This document shows, in pieces, positions 1 to 9,272 of a stretch of DNA of 36,839 nt; within the stretch, counting starts at the first letter, position 1, and each line of letters begins with the position of its first letter. Where the stretch lies: contig DVNR01000059.1 of the NCBI GenBank assembly GCA_018714205.1, positions 1 to 36,839 of the forward strand, given 5' to 3'. A program made the position numbers and the translations under genes. The notes under the pieces were generated by a model that ran no database searches, had not been told where the DNA came from, and worked only from the letters and a program-made list of their open reading frames with translations. This stretch comes from Candidatus Aphodousia faecipullorum (GTDB taxonomy: Bacteria; Pseudomonadota; Gammaproteobacteria; Burkholderiales; Burkholderiaceae_F).

Positions 1-212
1 GCTTTGTTTTTGAAACCCGTGAAGGTGAGGAAATCGTCCCTAACGATATGGGCGCAATTTTCCAACGTCTCTTCGCTGACGTCTTCAAGGGGGTAAGGGC
101 CATTTATGCTGATCAAAATCGGATCAGTGTGAATGTAAATTCCGCCCTTAATGGCGCCGCATGTAAAGCGGACCATGTCGTTTTTTTCGGAAAATTCAAA
201 CTCGGTTTGCAT
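1..212 (-). CDS. hypothetical protein, 3' part cut by window edge
   Basis: An open frame of 70 codons runs from an ATG at 212 off the left edge of the window with no stop. It begins MQTEFEFSEKNDMV and continues with a mixed hydrophilic/hydrophobic sequence without a signal peptide or membrane segment. It starts 9 nt after the hslO stop codon on the same strand, so it is probably the last visible gene of the gamma-CA/hslO transcription unit. No clear Shine-Dalgarno sequence precedes the ATG, only an A-rich stretch. I do not recognise the family. The visible part has single cysteines (near residues 18 and 51) but no motif I can name. Confidence 0.55.
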   Translation of the reverse strand, partial: MQTEFEFSEKNDMVRFTCGAIKGGIYIHTDPILISINGPYPLEDVSEETLENCAHIVRDDFLTFTGFKNK

Positions 213-221
213 GATTTTTAA

Positions 222-1124
222 TTAGTGACGTGTCGTTTCGCCGGAATCGAAGATCGCCATGACATCATTGAGATCAAAGCGCTCAGTGCGACCGCAGAAA
301 TCACAGCGCACTTCAATGTGTCCCATTTCGGCAATGATGCCGAGAGCCTCGTCTTTTCCTAGCTGAGCGATCATTGCGCGAACTCGGTCGCGTGAACAGG
401 TGCAAGCGAATTTTGGCATGGCTTCGCTCAGCACTTGAGGCTCCTCTTCCCAAAAGAGGCGGTGTACGACCTCTTGAGTCGACAACGTCAGCAGTTCCTT
501 ATCCGTGATCGTTTCGGCAAGGGTTTCAATCCGGTTAAGTGTTTCAGGATCATCAGTTAAATGCGCGTCATCACCGCCCATTCCCGGCATCTTCTGGATC
601 ATCAGACCGGCCGCGTTTTTTTCATCCGCGGCAAACCAAAGCCGGGTATGAATCTGCTCGGATTGTTGCATATAGTTCATAAGACCTTCAGCCAGACTGT
701 CACCGGCCAAAGAAACAACGCCTTGATAAAGCGGTTCTCCTTCACGACGGTCCTTGGGGTCCAACATCACGGCGCATTGTCCTCGTCCGCAGGCATTGAC
801 GAGCGCTTTTGTGCCCATGTCGTCAGTGATCGTCATTGAGTCGTTGAGTTTTGCGGTCGCCCGCACTAGCAGCCCATTTCTTACCTCGGCGATCGCCAGG
901 CGAACCGGTCCGTCACCCTGAATTTGTAAAATGAGCGCCCCTTCAAACTTGATGGAACTCGCCAGAAGCAAAGCCCCTGCTGTCATTTCGCCCATCAAAC
1001 GGGCGACAGGAGCAGGCCACTGTTGGAATTGCTTAATCGCGCTCCAAGCGGTGTCCAAGTGAACGGCGGCACCGCGAATCGGCGTGTTTTTGAAAATAAA
1101 ACGCAAAATGCTGTCGTTAGTCAT
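222..1124 (-). CDS. hslO: Hsp33 redox-regulated holdase chaperone
   Basis: This is the cytoplasmic chaperone Hsp33, which is switched on by oxidation and unfolding and then holds denaturing proteins. The 300-residue product has the family's usual length. Its C-terminal zinc centre is complete, with CxC at residues 241/243 and CxxC at 274/277, separated by 30 residues. These four cysteines bind zinc when reduced and form disulfides under oxidative stress. The N-terminal part (from about residue 5) matches the family start, with FIFKNTPIRGAAVHLD. The ATG at 1124 has an AAGGA Shine-Dalgarno sequence 7 nt upstream. The gene lies 12 nt downstream of the gamma-carbonic-anhydrase-like gene and the two are probably co-transcribed. 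No missing key residue was seen. Confidence 0.97.
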   Translation of the reverse strand: MTNDSILRFIFKNTPIRGAAVHLDTAWSAIKQFQQWPAPVARLMGEMTAGALLLASSIKFEGALILQIQGDGPVRLAIAEVRNGLLVRATAKLNDSMTITDDMGTKALVNACGRGQCAVMLDPKDRREGEPLYQGVVSLAGDSLAEGLMNYMQQSEQIHTRLWFAADEKNAAGLMIQKMPGMGGDDAHLTDDPETLNRIETLAETITDKELLTLSTQEVVHRLFWEEEPQVLSEAMPKFACTCSRDRVRAMIAQLGKDEALGIIAEMGHIEVRCDFCGRTERFDLNDVMAIFDSGETTRH

Positions 1125-1136
1125 AAGAAAATCCTT

Positions 1137-1661
1137 CTATTTAATGCGCTTCATGTCGGTTGTCATCTGCACTTTGTGCTCCACATATAGGGCGATATTT
1201 TCCGATAATTTCGCTTTTTCGTCCTCGGAAAGCACTCGAACGACGCGACCTGGTCGTCCCATGATCAGCACTCCGTCAGGAAACGATTTGTTTTCCGTAA
1301 TCAGCGTGCCGGCACCGACAAGGCAGTGTTTGCCAATTTCTGAGTGATTTAAAATCGTCGCTCCCATGCCGATCAAGGTGTCGTCTCCAATGCGGCAACC
1401 GTGCAAAATGGCGCCGTGACCGACGGTCACGCGTTCGCCGATGCTCAGCGGCGCGCCGGGATCGGTATGCAAGACGGCATTGTCCTGAATATTGGTTTGA
1501 GATCGGACGGTAATTTTTTCAATATCGCCTCGAAGACTGGCGCCCGGCCAGATGCTGACATCTTTCTCTAGCAACACGTCGCCGGCGACAAAAGCCGACT
1601 CAGCAATCCAAGCGGACGGGTCGATTTGTGGTATCTTGTCACGAATTGAAAAAATTGCCAT
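1137..1661 (-). CDS. gamma-carbonic anhydrase-like hexapeptide-repeat protein (YrdA/PaaY type)
   Basis: The product is a 174-residue left-handed beta-helix protein of the gamma-carbonic anhydrase/YrdA group, which forms homotrimers binding a metal between subunits. Hexapeptide repeats such as VLLEKD, VSIWPG, ASLRGD and TLIGMG run from about residue 25 to 150. The three candidate metal-ligand histidines are visible in VLHTD and in VGHGAILHG, the pattern of the family. A short helical C-terminal tail follows. Carbonic anhydrase activity is documented for only some family members, so the reaction here is uncertain. The gene heads the unit leading into hslO and is divergent from the PHP-domain gene across a 110-nt gap. 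The ribosome binding site is weak (GAGAA). Confidence 0.88.
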   Translation of the reverse strand: MAIFSIRDKIPQIDPSAWIAESAFVAGDVLLEKDVSIWPGASLRGDIEKITVRSQTNIQDNAVLHTDPGAPLSIGERVTVGHGAILHGCRIGDDTLIGMGATILNHSEIGKHCLVGAGTLITENKSFPDGVLIMGRPGRVVRVLSEDEKAKLSENIALYVEHKVQMTTDMKRIK

Positions 1662-1771
1662 GTCAATTCTCGTCTATCATTAGAGTGTTAATTTGTTGCG
1701 ATGATTGAATTGTGTCGGGAATGTCTTGCGTCAAGGCAGTGCGACATGGATTTTAGCGAATCAAGAAATAT

Positions 1772-2602
1772 ATGAGAATGGATTTACATATGCATTCAAA
1801 CGCTAGCGATGGAGTGTACTCTCCATCGCAGGTTGTGCAGATGGCGTTTGATAACGGAGCGCGGGTTGTTTCGTTGACCGACCATGACACGGTGGCTGGA
1901 TTGGCTCAAGCTCGGAAAAAAGCTCAGGCGTTGGGCATGCGCTTTATCGATGGGGTTGAAATGTCGGTGAGTTGGGGCGATAAAACCATTCATGTGGTGA
2001 GCCTTGGTTTTAAAGACCCTCAACCGTATGTCCAATTGGCTCAGAACATCAGCCAAATGCGCGAGCGCAGGGCTAGAGCCATGGCGGCGAAGTTTGATGC
2101 GATGGGAATCTACAACACCTATGAGCAAGCTCTTGAATTAGCCGGTAATAAACAAAATCTCTCACGGCGTCACTTCGCCATGGCGCTCGTTGCTCGAGGC
2201 AGCGTCGCCTCTGAAGAGGATGCTTTTGATCGGTACCTGAAAGATAATGGTCCGGCGTTTGTGAAAACACCATGGCAGACGTTGCCCGAGGTCATGCGGT
2301 TGATCCGTGACAGCGGCGGCGTCGCTGTCATGGCTCATCCCGGACGCTATACGTTTGCCCCGCCTTTAAGCAACATTGATTTGCTTGAAGAGTTTAAGGC
2401 GCTTGGGGGCAATGCCATCGAGGTGACCACAGGAAGCCACAGTGAATCGGAAAATGCCCGTTATGCGAGGGTGGCGAAGAATATGGGCTTTCTCGCCAGC
2501 ACAGGCAGTGATTTTCACGGGCTCAAGCCCGGGCGGCCCGATCCGGGAATGCAGGAGGCGTTGCCTGAGGACTTGCCGACCGTGTTGGAACTTTTAGGTT
2601 AA
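1772..2602 (+). CDS. rnm: PHP-domain 5'-3' exoribonuclease, RNase AM/YciV (TrpH) family
   Basis: This 276-residue protein belongs to the PHP phosphoesterase family, whose E. coli member YciV (Rnm) trims RNA 5' ends and degrades pAp-like nucleotides. The metal-binding motifs are in order: HMHSNASDG near residue 6 (HxH), LTDHDT near 36, GVEM near 62, MAHPGRY near 190 and GSDFHG near 246. Two in-frame ATGs, at 1772 and 1778, are possible starts and neither has a strong Shine-Dalgarno sequence. The site-2 protease gene begins only 3 nt after the stop, so the two are almost certainly co-transcribed. The substrate in this organism is inferred from the family. Confidence 0.88.
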   Translation: MRMDLHMHSNASDGVYSPSQVVQMAFDNGARVVSLTDHDTVAGLAQARKKAQALGMRFIDGVEMSVSWGDKTIHVVSLGFKDPQPYVQLAQNISQMRERRARAMAAKFDAMGIYNTYEQALELAGNKQNLSRRHFAMALVARGSVASEEDAFDRYLKDNGPAFVKTPWQTLPEVMRLIRDSGGVAVMAHPGRYTFAPPLSNIDLLEEFKALGGNAIEVTTGSHSESENARYARVAKNMGFLASTGSDFHGLKPGRPDPGMQEALPEDLPTVLELLG

Positions 2603-2605
2603 TTT

Positions 2606-3256
2606 ATGAACCAGACGCTTTATCAAATCATCATCTACGCCGTGCCGATGATTTTTGCCATTACGATGCACGAAGCCGCGCACGGCTGGATGGCTCGTCG
2701 CTACGGGGACATGACCCCTTCCATGATGGGACGGGTAACGCTAAATCCCATTCCCCACGTCGATCCGGTGGGCACGATTGTCGTTCCGGTCCTTTTGCTT
2801 TTGGGGTCGGCTTTCACCGGAATGGGCGGCGTGCTGCTGGGTTGGGCAAAACCCGTTCCGATCAATACCCGCAACTTGCGCCCGTTTCGGCAGGCGATGC
2901 TCATGGTCGCTTTGGCCGGTCCGCTAAGCAACCTTCTGCAGGCGCTTGCCTGGTTGGTTTTACTGAAAGTCTTCATTCTCACGGGCTTTTTGACTCAATC
3001 GCTGTTGGATCTCACCATGGCCGGCGTCTTGGTGAATTTTTCCCTGCTCGCTTTTAACCTTTTGCCGCTGCCGCCCTTGGACGGAGGGCGCATCGTGACG
3101 ATGCTTTTGCCTTATAACGCGGCGGTGCGTTTCGCTGAAATCGAGCGTTATGGAATGATCGTGCTCGTTGTCCTGTTGCTGTCCGGGCTCATGACGTTTT
3201 TCATGAGACCCTTTTTAACAGCGGCTAAAGTTCTCCTGTCATGGGCGCTTTTTTAG
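2606..3256 (+). CDS. site-2 protease family (M50) membrane metalloprotease
   Basis: This is an integral membrane zinc metalloprotease of the site-2 protease family (M50), short form, 216 residues. The zinc site HEAAH is at residues 23-27 within the first membrane segment. The third-ligand motif of the family appears late as NLLPLPPLDGGRI (about residues 149-161). Four to five hydrophobic segments are visible. No PDZ domain is present, unlike RseP, so this is the compact type often found beside yciV and trpS in proteobacteria. It starts 3 nt after the RNase AM-type gene. Natural substrates of this compact class are mostly unknown, and nothing in the sequence identifies one. Confidence 0.9.
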   Translation: MNQTLYQIIIYAVPMIFAITMHEAAHGWMARRYGDMTPSMMGRVTLNPIPHVDPVGTIVVPVLLLLGSAFTGMGGVLLGWAKPVPINTRNLRPFRQAMLMVALAGPLSNLLQALAWLVLLKVFILTGFLTQSLLDLTMAGVLVNFSLLAFNLLPLPPLDGGRIVTMLLPYNAAVRFAEIERYGMIVLVVLLLSGLMTFFMRPFLTAAKVLLSWALF

Positions 3257-3360
3257 ACTTGGAGGAAAAACCGCGCTGTGGTGCGCTGTCCGCCCCGATT
3301 ACAAGGAATCTTCCCTCTTTAGAGGAAGTTGGTAAAATAAGCGAGTTATTTTTGAGTTAA

Positions 3361-3383
3361 GGGTCAATTGGGATTATTGACCC
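3361..3383 (+). promoter_or_regulatory. hairpin in the bamC 5' untranslated region
   Basis: GGGTCAAT at 3361-3368 pairs perfectly with ATTGACCC at 3376-3383 around a 7-nt loop. The hairpin ends 7 nt before the GGAA ribosome binding site of bamC and is not followed by a T-run. It is therefore more likely a leader structure than a terminator. Confidence 0.45.
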
Positions 3384-3399
3384 GCAAAAAGGAAGTTTT

Positions 3400-4575
3400 A
3401 TGAACACATTCGTGCGTACTGGATTGATTCTGTCACTGCCGATCGCGCTTTCCGCTTGCTCGTCTTTGTCGGATACATTTTCACAGGAAACCATTCAATA
3501 CGAGACCAGCGATTCGCGTGCGCCGTTGGAAATCCCGCCCGATATGAATTCCGTGCCGATGTCGGACCGTTACTCGGTGCCGACACGTCCGCAAACGGTT
3601 TGGGCTAGCCAGCAGCAAGCCGAGCAAAACGCCGAGCAGGGCAACAGTGCGCCGGTTTCCCAGGTTTTGCCTGTTGGAGAGGTTGCCCAAATCATGCGTG
3701 AGGGCAACAACCGTTGGATTCACGTGAACTTGCCGCCTGAACAGGTTTGGCCGATTGTTCAGGATTTCTGGAACACCGTGGGCTTGACATTGGCCCGCCA
3801 AGACGCCAGTGTCGGCGTGATGGAAACCAATTGGGCGGAAAATCGCGCCAAGTTGCCCCAAGACATCATTCGCGCCACGTTGGGTAAGGTGATTGACATG
3901 GTTTACTCGACGGGCGAACGCGATCAGTATCGCGCTCGTTTGGAGCGTTCCGAAACCGGAGGAACTGATATTTATGTGACCCATCGCTCTATGGTCGAAG
4001 TGGTTAAGAATATCTCCGGCGATAACGACACGACTGTTTGGCAACCTGGTCCGACCGATCCTGAAATGGAAGCGGAAATGATTACGCGCTTGTCGCAGCG
4101 AATCAACGCCGAGTTTGATCCGCATGCTGTCGCGGCTTCCAAGCAGGAACACCAAAAGCAAGTTGAGGAATTGGCCGCGTATCAACCCACCGAAAGCATT
4201 TCTCAATTGGAGCAAGGCGCTGACGGCGTGGCCACGAGCATTTTCATCAAGGAAGGCTTTGAACGGGCTTGGCGTCGAGTCGCGCTCGCGATTGACCGCA
4301 TGGGCTTTACCGTGGAAGATCGTGACCGTTCTCGCGGTTTCTTCCTGGTCAGATACCTTGATGAACAATACGAAGAAGAACAACGTTCTCAACAAGGCTT
4401 CTGGAAGAATGTGTTTAGTCGTGACACACCGGTTGAAGCTCCGCAATACGTGATTTACCTGCAACCGATTTCTGAAACGGAAACCCGCGTTCACATGTTA
4501 GGACCTGACGGCAAGGCGGATACGACCGGTGTCGCTCCGAAGATTTTGACATTGTTGAGCGAACAAACCCGTTAA
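3400..4575 (+). CDS. bamC: outer-membrane assembly lipoprotein BamC
   Basis: BamC is the accessory lipoprotein of the BAM complex, which folds beta-barrel proteins into the outer membrane. The 391-residue product opens with a lipoprotein signal peptide whose lipobox LSAC ends at Cys20. An unstructured, Gln/Pro-rich segment follows (about 21-95). Two helix-grip lobes come next, the first with WIHVNLPPEQVWPIV near 108 and the second with IFIKEGFERAWRRV near 282. It is somewhat longer than E. coli BamC (about 344 residues). GGAA lies 5-6 nt before the ATG. In many beta- and gammaproteobacteria bamC follows dapA; here it follows a site-2 protease gene and dapA is absent. A terminator lies directly downstream. 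Confidence 0.93.
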   Translation: MNTFVRTGLILSLPIALSACSSLSDTFSQETIQYETSDSRAPLEIPPDMNSVPMSDRYSVPTRPQTVWASQQQAEQNAEQGNSAPVSQVLPVGEVAQIMREGNNRWIHVNLPPEQVWPIVQDFWNTVGLTLARQDASVGVMETNWAENRAKLPQDIIRATLGKVIDMVYSTGERDQYRARLERSETGGTDIYVTHRSMVEVVKNISGDNDTTVWQPGPTDPEMEAEMITRLSQRINAEFDPHAVAASKQEHQKQVEELAAYQPTESISQLEQGADGVATSIFIKEGFERAWRRVALAIDRMGFTVEDRDRSRGFFLVRYLDEQYEEEQRSQQGFWKNVFSRDTPVEAPQYVIYLQPISETETRVHMLGPDGKADTTGVAPKILTLLSEQTR

Positions 4576-4605
4576 TTTAAACGGACCTTTTTCGTCAGTC
4601 AGGTT

Positions 4606-4633
4606 AGGGGTCGGTTCATGTCGGCCCCTTTTT
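4606..4633 (+). terminator. Rho-independent terminator of bamC
   Basis: AGGGGTCGG (4606-4614) pairs with TCGGCCCCT (4621-4629), with two G-U pairs, and a T5 run follows at 4629-4633. An upstream in-frame ATG at 4618 lies in the loop, which argues against its use as the start of the next gene. Confidence 0.8.
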
Positions 4634-4656
4634 GTTTCCAAGACGGAGAGCGCTTT

Positions 4657-5178
4657 ATGCTGAAACTCTTTTTCTCATGGACCGGCCGTCTCAATCGCGC
4701 CCGATTTTGGTTGGTGATACTGGTGTGGTGGTTGATTCGCATCGGAATTCCTTATTGCTTTTACCTTTATTATTCCTATCCGGCAGAAAGCCTCGATATC
4801 AATGATGTGACCGTCTCGCCAGCGGTTTATGAAAGCGGTGTGATTTTTTCGGTTCTTACCTTGGCGTCTTTGCTGAGCACTTTGAGCGCCAGTGTGCGTC
4901 GCTTGCATGACTTCGGGGCTAGCGGCTGGTGGGTGTTGTTGCTTTTAGTGCCTGGTGTTGAATTGATTTTCACATTAATTATTGGATTGATCGGTTCTGA
5001 TCGAGGCACCAATCGCTTCGGTGTCAATCCACTGGGCGAGAATAATTACTATATTCCCGGCGCCAATGAGGAAATGCGAGTGAAAGAATTAATAGATCTT
5101 GCTTCGCTTTATGAAAAAGGACTGTTGACTCGAGAAGAGTATGACAATACCAAGGCACGTATTTTAAAAGGACAGTAA
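4657..5178 (+). CDS. DUF805 membrane protein with C-terminal SHOCT motif
   Basis: The 173-residue product begins with the DUF805 signature FSWTGRLNRARFWL. It has three hydrophobic segments (about residues 15-40, 60-80 and 95-120) and the family's RRLHDFGASGWW motif near residue 80. The last 30 residues form a SHOCT (short C-terminal) motif: ELIDLASLYEKGLLTREEYD followed by a Lys/Arg-rich end. SHOCT modules are thought to mediate oligomerisation or regulation, and the function of DUF805 proteins is unknown. I place the start at ATG 4657, which has GGAGAG 6 nt upstream; a longer frame from 4618 would begin inside the bamC terminator. The FKBP gene starts 2 nt after the stop, so the two form an operon. 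Confidence 0.85.
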   Translation: MLKLFFSWTGRLNRARFWLVILVWWLIRIGIPYCFYLYYSYPAESLDINDVTVSPAVYESGVIFSVLTLASLLSTLSASVRRLHDFGASGWWVLLLLVPGVELIFTLIIGLIGSDRGTNRFGVNPLGENNYYIPGANEEMRVKELIDLASLYEKGLLTREEYDNTKARILKGQ

Positions 5179-5180
5179 TC

Positions 5181-5690
5181 ATGCAAGTAGCCTCGGATAC
5201 CTTAGTGACGATCGCCGTCAAAATGTACGATTTACAGAAAAATTTACTCGAACAAGCCAACGATTTGGTTTATTTACACGGTCATGGTGATATTTTCCCC
5301 GTGATTGAAAAAGCGCTGGAAGGGAAGAAACCGGGTGACACTGTTTCAGTTCAACTGGAACCCGAGGAAGCGTTTGGTGACTATGATGAAAGCGCCATTA
5401 TCATCCGTCCTGAAAGTGACTTTGATGGCGGAGTTGAAGTAGGACTTCAATATACGGAAATTCGTGGTGAAACGTTGGATCGCCCATATAGGGTCACAGA
5501 TATTGCTGATGGCATGGTCGTGCTTGATGGTAATCATCCATTGGCTGGCATTGGCTTGCGATTTGAAATCAAGGTGGTGGCTGTGGAGCCCGCAGGCGAC
5601 GCGTCAACGGCCATCGGCAACGATGAAGTGGTGGTTCCGGGCTTTCTTCAAGTGACGGACAAACCAGTGGATCGTTTTGACACAGACTAA
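5181..5690 (+). CDS. SlyD-like FKBP-type peptidyl-prolyl isomerase
   Basis: This is an FKBP-fold prolyl isomerase/chaperone of the SlyD group, 169 residues, cytoplasmic. The N-terminal half carries LVYLHGHGDIFPVIEKALEG near residue 29, followed by the acidic AFGDYDES segment that leads into the insert-in-flap chaperone domain. The second FKBP part, NHPLAGIGLRFEIKVVAV, lies near residue 118. SlyD of E. coli ends in a histidine-rich nickel-binding tail; here the C-terminus is short and acidic with no histidines, so a role in nickel delivery is unlikely. The gene is coupled to the DUF805 gene by a 2-nt gap and ends near a hairpin shared with the convergent mutS. Confidence 0.9.
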   Translation: MQVASDTLVTIAVKMYDLQKNLLEQANDLVYLHGHGDIFPVIEKALEGKKPGDTVSVQLEPEEAFGDYDESAIIIRPESDFDGGVEVGLQYTEIRGETLDRPYRVTDIADGMVVLDGNHPLAGIGLRFEIKVVAVEPAGDASTAIGNDEVVVPGFLQVTDKPVDRFDTD

Positions 5691-5699
5691 ATAAAGCGA

Positions 5700-5721
5700 G
5701 GGACCACAATTTTGCGGTCCC
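5700..5721. terminator. hairpin between convergent slyD-like gene and mutS
   Basis: GGGACC(A)C at 5700-5707 pairs with GCGGTCCC at 5714-5721 with one mismatch. T-rich sequence follows on both strands (CCTTGTTC on plus, CGCTTTATTT on minus), so it may stop transcription from both sides. The T-runs are imperfect. Confidence 0.5.
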
Positions 5722-5750
5722 CTTGTTCAATGAGCTCCAAGCGTTCGCTT

Positions 5751-8381
5751 TTACGAGGCGAGCGCTTTTTTTGCTTCTTCTTTTAATTCATACAACAGTT
5801 CCAAAGCCTGTCTTGGAGAAAGCTGATCGACGTCAGTTTGACTGACGGACTCGCAAAAGGCTGTTAAAGCGCTGCTATCAGGAGGCGCTTCGTCAGGCAG
5901 CTCAATATGATTGTCCGCGAATAGGTCAAGTTGTTCATTGACACGAGAGCGACTTTCCAATTCATTGAGCATGTGGCGGGCTCGACGAATGACACTACCC
6001 GGAACACCGGCTAGTTGAGCAACAGCAATCCCATAACTTTGATTGGCAGGACCCTCTTTGACCTCGTGTAAGAAAACGATTTTGGATTTGTTTTCCACGG
6101 CAGCCACGTGAACATTGGCTACTTCAGGTTCCGTTTGATCCAGTTTGGTCAATTCAAAGTAGTGAGTGGCGAAAAGTGTGAAACTCTTTTTGACATGGGC
6201 CAGCTCATGGGCAATCGCACCGGCCAGACTCAGTCCGTCAAAGGTGGAGGTTCCTCGCCCGATCTCATCCATCAACACGAGACTTTGATCGGTGGCTTGG
6301 TGCAAAATGGCCGCGGCTTCGGTCATTTCGACCATGAAAGTCGATCGACCTCGGGCTAAGTCATCGCTTGCGCCAATGCGTGTCAGAATGCGATCAACCG
6401 GTCCGATTTTCGCCGATGTCGCGGGAACAAAGCTACCGATGTAGGTCAGCAAGACAATCAATGCGACGGAACGCATGTACGTTGATTTACCGCCCATATT
6501 GGGGCCGGTGATGACTAAAAGGCGTCGTCCGGGCATCAAGACGCAGTCATTGGGGGTGTAGTGCTCAATGGCGTCCTCCACCACCGGGTGGCGCGCGCCG
6601 ATAATTTCAATGCCCGGCACTGTTTCCAGCGTTGGTCGAACCCAGTTGGCCTTTTCGGCATGCTCGCTTAAGGCCAACAGAACGTCTAGCGTGGCTGTCG
6701 CCGCGGCGGCTTTTTGCAGGGTGGGCACGAAACGGTCAGCAAATTCAAGCAATTCAGCGTAGAGCTCTTTTTGCAATTGAGCGGAACGCTCTTGCGCGGA
6801 AAGCGCCTTGTCTTCGTAGGCTTTCAATTCCGGGGTGATATAACGTTCCGTGTTCTTAAGCGTTTGTTTTCGGTGGTAATGAACCGGAACTCGGTCGACT
6901 TGACCGCGAGAAATTTCAATGAAAAAACCCTGCACTTTGTTGTATTGCACACGCAGGTTGTTAATTCCGGTCGCTTCCCGCTCGCGAACTTCAAAGTCGT
7001 TTAGAAATTCACCGACGTTGTCGCGAAGTTCTCGCAGCGTCTTTAGCTCATCGTTATAGTCACTGGAAATGACATCGCCGTCGCGCAATAGTGTGGCCGG
7101 CTCTTTTAAAAGAGCAGCCGATAGCTTTTCGTAAAGTATCGGATCAATGACAAGCTTTTCAAGTTGAGCTTGAATATAGGTATTGTTTAGTGGCAGCGCA
7201 TCTTCAACAATTCCCGCCAAACGAGGCAGCGCATCGCGCAAAGCCGCTAATTCTTTCGGGCGGATGGAGCGCATCGCAATCCGCGTTGCCAACCGTTCAA
7301 GATCGGGGAGCGCCTTAAAGCGTTGGCTTAATTTTTCAAAAATACTTTGTTGCTCTAAAAATGTTTCAATGGCTTCGTGTCGTGAGGCAACTTCATGCGC
7401 GTTTCGAAGAGGGTTGTGCAGCCACTGGCGCAACAGTCTTGAGCCCATGCCGGTTCGGCAGTGATCCAGGAGGCCGAACAGTGTCGGACCGTCATCGCCT
7501 CGGAGCGTTTCGGTTAATTCCAAGTTGCGGCGGCTAGCGGCATCGATTCCCACAAATTGAGACTGAACCTGAAGCACAGGAGGCAAAAGGTGAGGAATGG
7601 TCTCGCATTGGGTGGTTTCCGCGTATCCCAGCAGAGCCCCAGCCGCGCTGATTGCGTCGGGCACATCATCTAATCCCCAACCGGCAAGCGTGTCCACTTC
7701 GAATTGATGCTTTAGCTTGGCCGCGCCGTGATCGGCACTGAAGTGCCAATCCGGCAATGCCGTGATGGTGATATGAAGATGTTCATCTTCAAGTTGAGGT
7801 TTAAATGATTCCGGGACCAAAATTTCAGTGGGTGAAATGCGGCTGATCTCGCTCACAAGTTCTTCTTTGCTTGTGAGGCACACATTGAATTGACCGCTGC
7901 TCAAAACCAACCAGGCCAACCCGAGACGAGAGGCATGTCGCCCGGAGGCGGGCGAGATGGCTAAAAGCGCCGCGTTTTGTTTTTGCGGCAACAACTCATT
8001 TTCTGTCAGTGTGCCTGGGGTGACGATCCGGGCCAATTCCCGCTCAAGAGGACCTTTGCTCGGATCGCCGATTTGCTCGCAAATAGCCACCGACACGCCC
8101 AATTTCACTAATCGAGCGAGGTATTGGTCTAAGGTTTTTTCCGGAATGCCCGCCATGGGAATCGGTTCGCCTTTTGCATCGGTTCCGCGTGATGTCAAGG
8201 TCAAACCAATCAGGCGATTGGCTCGGACGGCGTCTTCAAAAAAAGTTTCGTAGAAGTCGCCCATGCGGTATAGCACGAGCGCATCCGGGTGCTCCGCTTT
8301 GATCTCTAAAAAGCGCCGAATGGCCGGCGTGTGGCCGGCCAACGGGTCATTCAAATCAAGTTTGGCGTTCGTTTTTGCCAT
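5751..8381 (-). CDS. mutS: DNA mismatch repair protein MutS
   Basis: MutS recognises mismatches and small loops and recruits MutL. The 876-residue length is normal. The mismatch-binding Phe-x-Glu motif is present (GDFYETF, Phe43 and Glu45). The core and clamp domains fill the middle. The ATPase has Walker [10 protein letters not shown] near residue 620, Walker [17 protein letters not shown] near 695 and the ATHYFELT switch near 730. The C-terminus ([15 protein letters not shown]) resembles the dimer/tetramer helix region. The gene starts 9 nt after suhB on the same strand, with a weak ribosome binding site, which suggests translation depends on suhB read-through. No frameshift is seen. Confidence 0.98.
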   Translation of the reverse strand: MAKTNAKLDLNDPLAGHTPAIRRFLEIKAEHPDALVLYRMGDFYETFFEDAVRANRLIGLTLTSRGTDAKGEPIPMAGIPEKTLDQYLARLVKLGVSVAICEQIGDPSKGPLERELARIVTPGTLTENELLPQKQNAALLAISPASGRHASRLGLAWLVLSSGQFNVCLTSKEELVSEISRISPTEILVPESFKPQLEDEHLHITITALPDWHFSADHGAAKLKHQFEVDTLAGWGLDDVPDAISAAGALLGYAETTQCETIPHLLPPVLQVQSQFVGIDAASRRNLELTETLRGDDGPTLFGLLDHCRTGMGSRLLRQWLHNPLRNAHEVASRHEAIETFLEQQSIFEKLSQRFKALPDLERLATRIAMRSIRPKELAALRDALPRLAGIVEDALPLNNTYIQAQLEKLVIDPILYEKLSAALLKEPATLLRDGDVISSDYNDELKTLRELRDNVGEFLNDFEVREREATGINNLRVQYNKVQGFFIEISRGQVDRVPVHYHRKQTLKNTERYITPELKAYEDKALSAQERSAQLQKELYAELLEFADRFVPTLQKAAAATATLDVLLALSEHAEKANWVRPTLETVPGIEIIGARHPVVEDAIEHYTPNDCVLMPGRRLLVITGPNMGGKSTYMRSVALIVLLTYIGSFVPATSAKIGPVDRILTRIGASDDLARGRSTFMVEMTEAAAILHQATDQSLVLMDEIGRGTSTFDGLSLAGAIAHELAHVKKSFTLFATHYFELTKLDQTEPEVANVHVAAVENKSKIVFLHEVKEGPANQSYGIAVAQLAGVPGSVIRRARHMLNELESRSRVNEQLDLFADNHIELPDEAPPDSSALTAFCESVSQTDVDQLSPRQALELLYELKEEAKKALAS

Positions 8382-8390
8382 ATTTCGCAG

Positions 8391-9191
8391 TTACTTGATG
8401 TCACCGTAATTTCTTTGAACCATGGGGAGCAGTTGTCCGAAAATCTTCGGTGTGCCGGCGATGATTTGTCCTTTTTCAAGGTAGTCGCTCTCTCCTTTGA
8501 AATCGGTTACTAGACCACCGGCTTCCAAAACGAGAAGGGAACCTGCAGCCATATCCCAACTCTTCAAATTAGCTTCCCAGAAAGCATCCAAGCGACCAGC
8601 GGCAACATAAGCGAGGTCAAGCGATGCCGCCCCGGCGCGACGTAATCCGCTGGTGGACTGAGCGACCTCTTTAAATACCTTGAGGAACGCGTCATAGTCA
8701 TCTGTGCGGCGGAAAGGAAATCCGGTTCCTACTAGGGCTTCAGCCATTTGAGAGCGTTTGCTGACGCGTAAACGTCTTCCGTTGACAAAAGCGCCGACCC
8801 CGCGTGTGGCGGTGAACACTTCGTTGGCGACAGGATCGGCAACAACAGCTTCAATCACTTCGTTTTCTCGCTTTAAAGCGATTGAAACAGCGTATTGGGG
8901 AAAACCGTGAAGGAAGTTGGTTGTGCCGTCCAAAGGATCGATGATCCATTGAAAGGCACTTTTTTCAGGACCCGTGACACCGGTTTCTTCTGCCAAGATT
9001 TGGTGCGTTGGATATGCTTCGCGCAAAATGTCGATAATCGTGCGCTCGCAGGCCATGTCCACCTCGCTCACATAATCATGATGAGCTTTTTTATGCACTT
9101 CAAGACTGGATAAATTGTCCGAAGCGCGGTTCATGATGGTGCAAGCAGCACGAGCCGCTTTCAGTGCGATATTGAGCATCGGAGTACTCAT
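8391..9191 (-). CDS. suhB: inositol-1-monophosphatase SuhB
   Basis: This is a Mg-dependent phosphatase of the inositol monophosphatase family, 266 residues. In E. coli SuhB also joins the rRNA antitermination complex. The metal-site motifs are present: EETG near residue 66, IIDPLDGTTNF near 82-92 and SWDMAAGSLLVLEAGG near 212. I keep the ATG at 9191 because AGAGGA lies 10 nt upstream; a second in-frame ATG 12 nt later is not better placed. It precedes mutS by 9 nt. In many betaproteobacteria suhB lies head to head with trmJ; here a PPK2 gene lies between them. Confidence 0.95.
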   Translation of the reverse strand: MSTPMLNIALKAARAACTIMNRASDNLSSLEVHKKAHHDYVSEVDMACERTIIDILREAYPTHQILAEETGVTGPEKSAFQWIIDPLDGTTNFLHGFPQYAVSIALKRENEVIEAVVADPVANEVFTATRGVGAFVNGRRLRVSKRSQMAEALVGTGFPFRRTDDYDAFLKVFKEVAQSTSGLRRAGAASLDLAYVAAGRLDAFWEANLKSWDMAAGSLLVLEAGGLVTDFKGESDYLEKGQIIAGTPKIFGQLLPMVQRNYGDIK

Positions 9192-9272
9192 GATTCGTGA
9201 ATCCTCTGAAATAATGTCGTTAACCGACGTATTGTACTGATTTTTCGAACGATTATTTCAACCGGGTGATAA

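Noticed and set aside
3481..4494. 337-codon minus-strand frame opposite bamC
   Set aside because: It is the mirror of a clear lipoprotein gene, has no recognisable domain, and carries the biased composition of an antisense frame.
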